Shown here piece after piece: positions 18,037 through 22,608 of a stretch of DNA of 22,608 nt (its first letter is position 1; the number at the start of each line of letters is the position of its first letter). Below the pieces are notes generated by a model. It worked only from the letters and a program-made list of their open reading frames with translations, had not been told where the DNA came from and ran no database searches. The translations under genes and the position numbers were made by a program. The stretch is from a virus: the IMG/VR virus record IMGVR_UViG_3300032093_000908, positions 1 through 22,608 of that record; one strand, written 5' to 3'.

Positions 18037-19045
18037 TATTCAACTTATCTTTAAGACTTTGCTGTAAGTCAAGGTCTTCCTTAACACGAGCAATAAAACC
18101 ATCTCTACCTTGAACTTTAGTTCCATCATCTAGTTGGTACCATGCACCAGTTCTATTTACAAGACCTGCTGCTTCTGCTGTATCAACTAAATCTCCTATG
18201 GAGTCGATTCCTACTTCATCTCCTCTAAAATAAAAATCATACTCACCTGATTGAAATCCTGGAGAAGTTTTTGAGAACTGCAGTTCCCAACGAATCTTTC
18301 TACCAATCTTTTCTTCAATTAACTTATCACCAATCTTTATTTTGCCTTTAATTGCTTGGTTATCCGATTCGGACGAAAACAATTTAATAACAGTAGAAGA
18401 ATAGAACTTAGTAGCCTGACCACCAGTAGGCTGCTGGCTAGTATACATAGCATTAATATTGTTACGGCTTTGACTAATAAGAACAAAAAGCGTTGGCTTA
18501 ACTTTATTATTTGCATAGTTAATCATCTTCCAAGCATTGGAAAAGTCACGAGACTCTGCACCAATTTGTTTTGTGTTTTCAAGTTGCTTGAGTTCATCGG
18601 AATCCTTTTCAAAATAGATTGCTGGAAGTAATGATGTAATTGAGTCAACAACCACAATATCAACACCAGCATTGATTAGGTTTGTACCTACGTCAACCAT
18701 TTCATTAATTGTACGAGCCTGAGAATAAATAAGTTTAGATGAATCTACTCCAAGACGTTCTGCCCATGCTTTATCGTATGACATTTCTGCATCAATCCAT
18801 GCACAGATCTTTCCTTCTTTCTGTGCTAGACCAATCATCTGAAGGCATAGAGAAGACTTTGCAGAGGATTTAGAACCCCAAACAAGTACTTGACGACCAT
18901 ATGGTAATCCACCTGCTAATGCACGGTTTAAACCAAAACTGGGAGTTGCTGCATATTCTGTTGGAGGTACTGAGTCTCCAACCATAATAGTCTTACGCAA
19001 CTTAGGGTTAAGTTGTGCCAATACTTCTTCCATTGTTACTGACAT
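18029..19045 (-). CDS. recA: RecA-like recombinase
   Basis: The 338-residue protein aligns by eye with RecA. It has the P-loop WGSKSSAKSS (residues 56-65), the IDAEMSYDKAWAERLGVD segment with the catalytic Glu87, Walker B VDIVVVDSIT (Asp134), VLISQSRNN in the sensor position and the FYSSTVIKLF strand. It is close to bacterial RecA length (about 350), with a shorter C-terminal tail. It should form filaments on single-stranded DNA and promote strand exchange with the nearby Cas4-like, RuvC-like and Hjc-like nucleases. The P-loop is odd: the second conserved Gly of GxxxxGK(S/T) is Ala62. The start is fixed by a TAATG overlap with the MazG-like gene; its end overlaps the zinc ribbon by 8 nt. Confidence 0.92.
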   Translation of the reverse strand: MSVTMEEVLAQLNPKLRKTIMVGDSVPPTEYAATPSFGLNRALAGGLPYGRQVLVWGSKSSAKSSLCLQMIGLAQKEGKICAWIDAEMSYDKAWAERLGVDSSKLIYSQARTINEMVDVGTNLINAGVDIVVVDSITSLLPAIYFEKDSDELKQLENTKQIGAESRDFSNAWKMINYANNKVKPTLFVLISQSRNNINAMYTSQQPTGGQATKFYSSTVIKLFSSESDNQAIKGKIKIGDKLIEEKIGRKIRWELQFSKTSPGFQSGEYDFYFRGDEVGIDSIGDLVDTAEAAGLVNRTGAWYQLDDGTKVQGRDGFIARVKEDLDLQQSLKDKLNNG

Positions 19046-19389
19046 TAGAATCGTACCCCGTGTTTTTCTGGTCTAGTTTTATTAAAATCTATTTTTTCTC
19101 TTAACATTTGATCAAGAGATAGTTTTGTATATCCAGCCTCTACCATGCCAGCATATAAATCTAATGTACGGATAATGATGTCTGCAAATTCTTTAGTTAT
19201 TTCTTCTTCACCCTTATCTTTACGTACTGCTTCCATTACTTCAGTAACCTCTGAAACAATCATCATACACTGCTTAGCAACAAAAATATCGTCTATTGCA
19301 TCGCTATCTTCTGGGCTTCCCCAAAAACCTTTTTCAACTGCTACCTTATGTAATTCAATTGCTAGATTATCAAACACGTTATCGTACAT
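19045..19389 (-). CDS. MazG-like nucleotide pyrophosphohydrolase
   Basis: The 114-residue protein has the all-alpha NTP pyrophosphohydrolase motif: Glu47 and Glu50 in VSEVTEVMEAVRKD, and Glu67 and Asp70 in EFADIIIRTLDL. These four residues would bind magnesium. MazG-like enzymes turn (d)NTPs into (d)NMPs and pyrophosphate, removing damaged nucleotides; phage MazG has also been proposed to lower the alarmone level. It is a single-domain version, as usual in phages. It overlaps the polymerase gene by 11 nt and is coupled to recA by TAATG, placing it in the replication operon. Confidence 0.9.
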   Translation of the reverse strand: MYDNVFDNLAIELHKVAVEKGFWGSPEDSDAIDDIFVAKQCMMIVSEVTEVMEAVRKDKGEEEITKEFADIIIRTLDLYAGMVEAGYTKLSLDQMLREKIDFNKTRPEKHGVRF

Positions 19390-22300
19390 TTACTTCCTCC
19401 AATGTAATTGTTCCATCTTTTGTTTTACCAAACTTAAATTTATAAGCATTGCCTTCTTCAATATGCATGTATGCCTGTGCAAACGAAGTTGGAAATACTG
19501 TAACTGGGTGCAAATCTCTACTAGTATCTGCTAAGGTTAAAGAAGCCATTTTTTTACCAGCCTTTGTAATTCTTGGCTTAAAGGAAACAACAAACATTTC
19601 CTCTTCTGTAAAAGGCAATTGCTTATAATTTAAAAACTTTACAAGTGCATTTGATGAACCTTTAATCTCTTCTACTGGAATAGCAGAGACAATTCTGTTA
19701 TCAGTAGCCAGAAGAAGGTAAGTCTTCCCTGGCTCAATCATTGTTTGTTCTTCATCAAAAATGCCAACGGATCCAGTCTTGTCAAGAATTTCTACTCTAG
19801 ACCAACCTTTGCCACGCTTAATACTTTTAACCATACCCATTAATACAAAAGAACCCTTTTCCTCAAAATCACAAACCTCTTGAATAAATGCATGGTAATG
19901 GGATGGGACTGTAATGTTAAACTCAGGAAGATTTAAATAATCATAAAGATTTTCTTTAATCTCTTGCTCATTACGTGGATTATCTGGGAAGTTAGCAGCA
20001 CCAATAACTCTTAATGCTTGTAGTGCCCTGCTGTTTACTCCATTTCCTTTTGTAAAGGTAAATTCTTCAAGTTCTTTGTATGAACTAAATGGTCGTGCCG
20101 TAATGTATCTCTCTGCAATTTTGTCAGATATGTACTTGATAGCAGTGAGTCCAAACCGAATACCCTTACCCTCAATTTTAAAATCAATATCCGAATCGTT
20201 AATGTGAGGTAACTTAATACTAATGCCCATTCTTTTCGCTTCAATAAGATACTCAGTTCTTCCATCTTTATCCTTTTCGTTTTTAAGAAGTGCAAACATA
20301 AACTCAAGAGGGTAGTAATATTTTAACCACGCCGTCCAATACGAGACTGTAGAGTAAGCAACCGCATGAGACTTGTTGAACGAGTAGCCTGCATGCGCCT
20401 CAAAGTCATGCCATAAATCAAGAGCCTGATTGGGACTAATATAGGCAGAAGCACCTTTAACGAATTTGTCTTTGAATACGTCAAACTCTTTAGCATCTTT
20501 CTTCTTGCCAATGATCTTTCTAACTTTATCTGCTTCCGACATGGACATACCGCCAAGGTGTACGCATGCTTGCATAACTTGTTCCTGGTATAAAACACAG
20601 CCATAGGTATCCTCCGTAAATGGTTTCATTACCTGATGACTATATGATACCGACTGTTTTCCATGCTTACGAGCAATATAGTCTTTACCAATAGTGTTCA
20701 TTGCGCCAGGTCGAACTAAAGCGTTTGATGCAGCAAGTTCATTTAGGTTCTTTACACCCATCTTAATAAGAAGGTTTGTATATGGTGTTGCTTCACACTG
20801 AAATACACCCTTAGTGTATCCACTGGATAACATTTCATATACATTTGCATCGTCCATATCAATATTTAATAAGTCTATATCTTTAAAATGATTTTGTTTG
20901 ACCATTTGTAAAGTATCTTGGATTACACTTAAAGTCTTTAACCCAAGAGCATCTATCTTAATTAAACCAATTCTTTCAGCCTCTTCCATATCCACAGCAA
21001 CCACTGGAATGCGATCATCGCTACCAGTACTAGAGCGTGTTTCCATAGGTGCATGTCTAAAGATTGGTTCTTTTGATGTTACAACACCAGCAGCATGAAT
21101 TCCAGTACCACGGATTCTGCCACGAAGTTTATCTCCATAGATTTCTACTTCAGGGTATTTTTCACGGAACCATGCAGTTGTTTTAGAACTACAATACTCA
21201 TCCCATGTATCTACTAACTTTAGAACTTTGTTAACATCTGTTAATGGAATATCTAAAACTCGTGCAACATCTCGCACTACACCCTTATCTTTGAACTGAA
21301 GGAATGTTGCAATTGATGCTACGTGTCTATACTGTCTAACTAAATAATCTTTAACTTCTTCACGTCTATTATCTTGAATGTCTGTATCAATATCAGGAAA
21401 GTCATTACGCTCTGGGTTAATAAAACGGAAGAATAGAAGTCCATGTTCAATTGGATCAATTTCAGTAATGCCAAGTGCATAACATACCAAAGAGCCTGCA
21501 GCAGATCCACGACCAGGACCTACCATAATCCCTTCCTTCTTTGCCCAACTAATCATACTTTGCACAACAAGAAAGTATGGACCAAAGTTCTTTGTTTTAA
21601 TAATCTCTAACTCTTCATCAAGACGAGCAAGATATTCTGGATTACTATCAAACCCACGAACCTTTAAACCTTCTAGTGCAAGAGATTTTAGTTCTTTATC
21701 AGGATTCTTGTATTGTACTGGTAGGAGGTTTAGACCATCTTTAATGTCATAGTCCTCTATCTTATCTGCAATGGTTATAGAGTTGATATACATGTCTTCT
21801 CTTACAATACCCTGCGATTCCATGGCTACCTTCATCTCATCATAAGATAAAAGATGGATGTCAAACTTATTAAATGACATTTGGCGATCTTCACCATACA
21901 AATAATCAAGACGCTTCATCATTCCATTTTGCTTTTTAGACTTATCATAGGTTACATCTTTTTGAACTTTAGCATGTGAGTTCATTAATAGTTTAAATTC
22001 TTGAATCTCTTTTTGTGATTCATCAACATGGTGACAGTCTGGTGTTACGACAGTTTGTACCTTGAACTCATCTGCAAGTTCTGCTAGTTGCTTATTAACT
22101 TCTGCACCATTGTGTGGCATGAGTTCCATATAAAAATCATCTTTAAATACACGCTTGAACCACTCAATGTGCTTCTTAGCCTGAGCATACTCCCCATGCT
22201 CCAAGGCTTTTGCAATGATACCGCTTAGACATCCAGATAAAACAATAATGCCTTCGCTGTACTTTTCTAGAACTTCAAAGTCAAAGCGTGGCTTACTAAA

Positions 22301-22608
22301 ATATCCTTCAGTCCAAGCGATTTCATTAATCTTGTTTAGATTTTCTAAACCAAGTTGGTTCTTAGCGAGAAGGATAATGTGATTATAGACCATATCAGTT
22401 GGCTCAGTGCGTTCTGCCTTTGCCCTTTTATCAAATCTATCAGTACAAAAATATCCTTCTACGCCAAGAATAGGCTTTACACCTTTTGCTTTTGCAATTC
22501 GGTACAGTTCCCGATGCCCAGATAAGGTTCCGTGATCTGTGATAGCCAATGCTGGCATACCAAGTTCAACTGCTCGGTCTATATATTCTTCTGGAGTAGC
22601 AACACCAT
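19379..22608 (-). CDS. dnaE: DNA polymerase III alpha subunit (N-terminus cut by window edge)
   Basis: The frame is open to the right edge, so about 1,075 codons are visible and a short N-terminal part is missing. Domains in order are a PHP phosphoesterase (LAITDHGTLSGH at the edge, PDCHHVDE near 22030), then the family C polymerase core with GPGRGSAAGSLVCYALG, PDIDTD (21380-21397; two catalytic Asp) and KIDALGLKTLSVI (third Asp at 20951-20953). LYQEQVMQ and the helical KSHAVAYSTVSYWTAWLKYY region follow, and then an OB-fold (SFVLMGMVKSIKRG). All three catalytic aspartates are kept, so it should be an active replicase. No epsilon-type proofreading subunit is seen here. It heads the leftward replication operon. 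Confidence 0.95.
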   Translation of the reverse strand, partial: GVATPEEYIDRAVELGMPALAITDHGTLSGHRELYRIAKAKGVKPILGVEGYFCTDRFDKRAKAERTEPTDMVYNHIILLAKNQLGLENLNKINEIAWTEGYFSKPRFDFEVLEKYSEGIIVLSGCLSGIIAKALEHGEYAQAKKHIEWFKRVFKDDFYMELMPHNGAEVNKQLAELADEFKVQTVVTPDCHHVDESQKEIQEFKLLMNSHAKVQKDVTYDKSKKQNGMMKRLDYLYGEDRQMSFNKFDIHLLSYDEMKVAMESQGIVREDMYINSITIADKIEDYDIKDGLNLLPVQYKNPDKELKSLALEGLKVRGFDSNPEYLARLDEELEIIKTKNFGPYFLVVQSMISWAKKEGIMVGPGRGSAAGSLVCYALGITEIDPIEHGLLFFRFINPERNDFPDIDTDIQDNRREEVKDYLVRQYRHVASIATFLQFKDKGVVRDVARVLDIPLTDVNKVLKLVDTWDEYCSSKTTAWFREKYPEVEIYGDKLRGRIRGTGIHAAGVVTSKEPIFRHAPMETRSSTGSDDRIPVVAVDMEEAERIGLIKIDALGLKTLSVIQDTLQMVKQNHFKDIDLLNIDMDDANVYEMLSSGYTKGVFQCEATPYTNLLIKMGVKNLNELAASNALVRPGAMNTIGKDYIARKHGKQSVSYSHQVMKPFTEDTYGCVLYQEQVMQACVHLGGMSMSEADKVRKIIGKKKDAKEFDVFKDKFVKGASAYISPNQALDLWHDFEAHAGYSFNKSHAVAYSTVSYWTAWLKYYYPLEFMFALLKNEKDKDGRTEYLIEAKRMGISIKLPHINDSDIDFKIEGKGIRFGLTAIKYISDKIAERYITARPFSSYKELEEFTFTKGNGVNSRALQALRVIGAANFPDNPRNEQEIKENLYDYLNLPEFNITVPSHYHAFIQEVCDFEEKGSFVLMGMVKSIKRGKGWSRVEILDKTGSVGIFDEEQTMIEPGKTYLLLATDNRIVSAIPVEEIKGSSNALVKFLNYKQLPFTEEEMFVVSFKPRITKAGKKMASLTLADTSRDLHPVTVFPTSFAQAYMHIEEGNAYKFKFGKTKDGTITLEEVNVR

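Overview
This window is best read as part of the genome of a tailed bacteriophage (or a prophage) of an actinobacterium. The phage assignment rests on a large terminase, a putative small terminase, an endolysin, two short proteins of the kind found beside phage head genes, and a dense run of short overlapping genes all on the minus strand. The actinobacterial host is inferred from a WhiB-type iron-sulfur regulator and a DUF7455-like zinc protein, both lineage markers. The DNA is clearly AT-rich, and the 565-residue secreted protein looks, from memory, like surface proteins of low-GC aquatic Actinobacteria (acI/Nanopelagicales type). A freshwater actinophage is therefore my best guess, but this is inference.

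Transcription runs right to left. The right end (22608 down to about 15284) is a replication, recombination and nucleotide module. In order it holds a DNA polymerase III alpha subunit (cut by the window edge), a MazG-like pyrophosphohydrolase, a RecA-like recombinase, a zinc ribbon, an Hjc-like nuclease, a conserved unknown, a Cas4/RecB-like nuclease with four cluster cysteines, a double zinc-finger protein, a RuvC-like nuclease, a small HTH protein, a tiny membrane protein and a DUF3310 protein. Next come the putative small and the large terminase subunits (15043 to 12742).

The middle (12721 to 6032) is unusual. Six of its eight products look exported or membrane-bound: a 565-residue Ig-like/coiled-coil protein, an 820-residue protein with a signal peptide, a nidogen-like patch and a long Ala/Glu coiled coil, two small membrane proteins, a lipoprotein and a signal-peptide subtilase. 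The other two are a proteasome-type Ntn hydrolase and a small acidic protein. This block carries its own promoters and a clear intrinsic terminator.

The left part holds tRNA-Asn and tRNA-Gly (1 nt apart), an Hsp20 chaperone, a CHAP plus peptidoglycan-binding endolysin, an FmdB-like zinc ribbon, the DUF7455-like protein, a staphylococcal-nuclease-like nuclease, a thioredoxin, three likely structural or head-region proteins, several unknowns, WhiB and the start of a MSMEG_6728-like protein cut by the left edge.

Many neighbours share 1-nt (TAATG/TGATG) or 8-nt overlaps, which I used to choose starts and which suggests translational coupling. Promoters of sigma-70 type (TATAAT/TATACT, often with an extended TGN) stand before the Cas4-like gene, the 820-residue gene, the Ntn hydrolase, the 63-residue acidic protein, hsp20, the endolysin and the 244-residue head-region protein. 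No stretch longer than 300 bases lacks a gene. I saw no CRISPR array, insertion sequence, integrase or attachment site.
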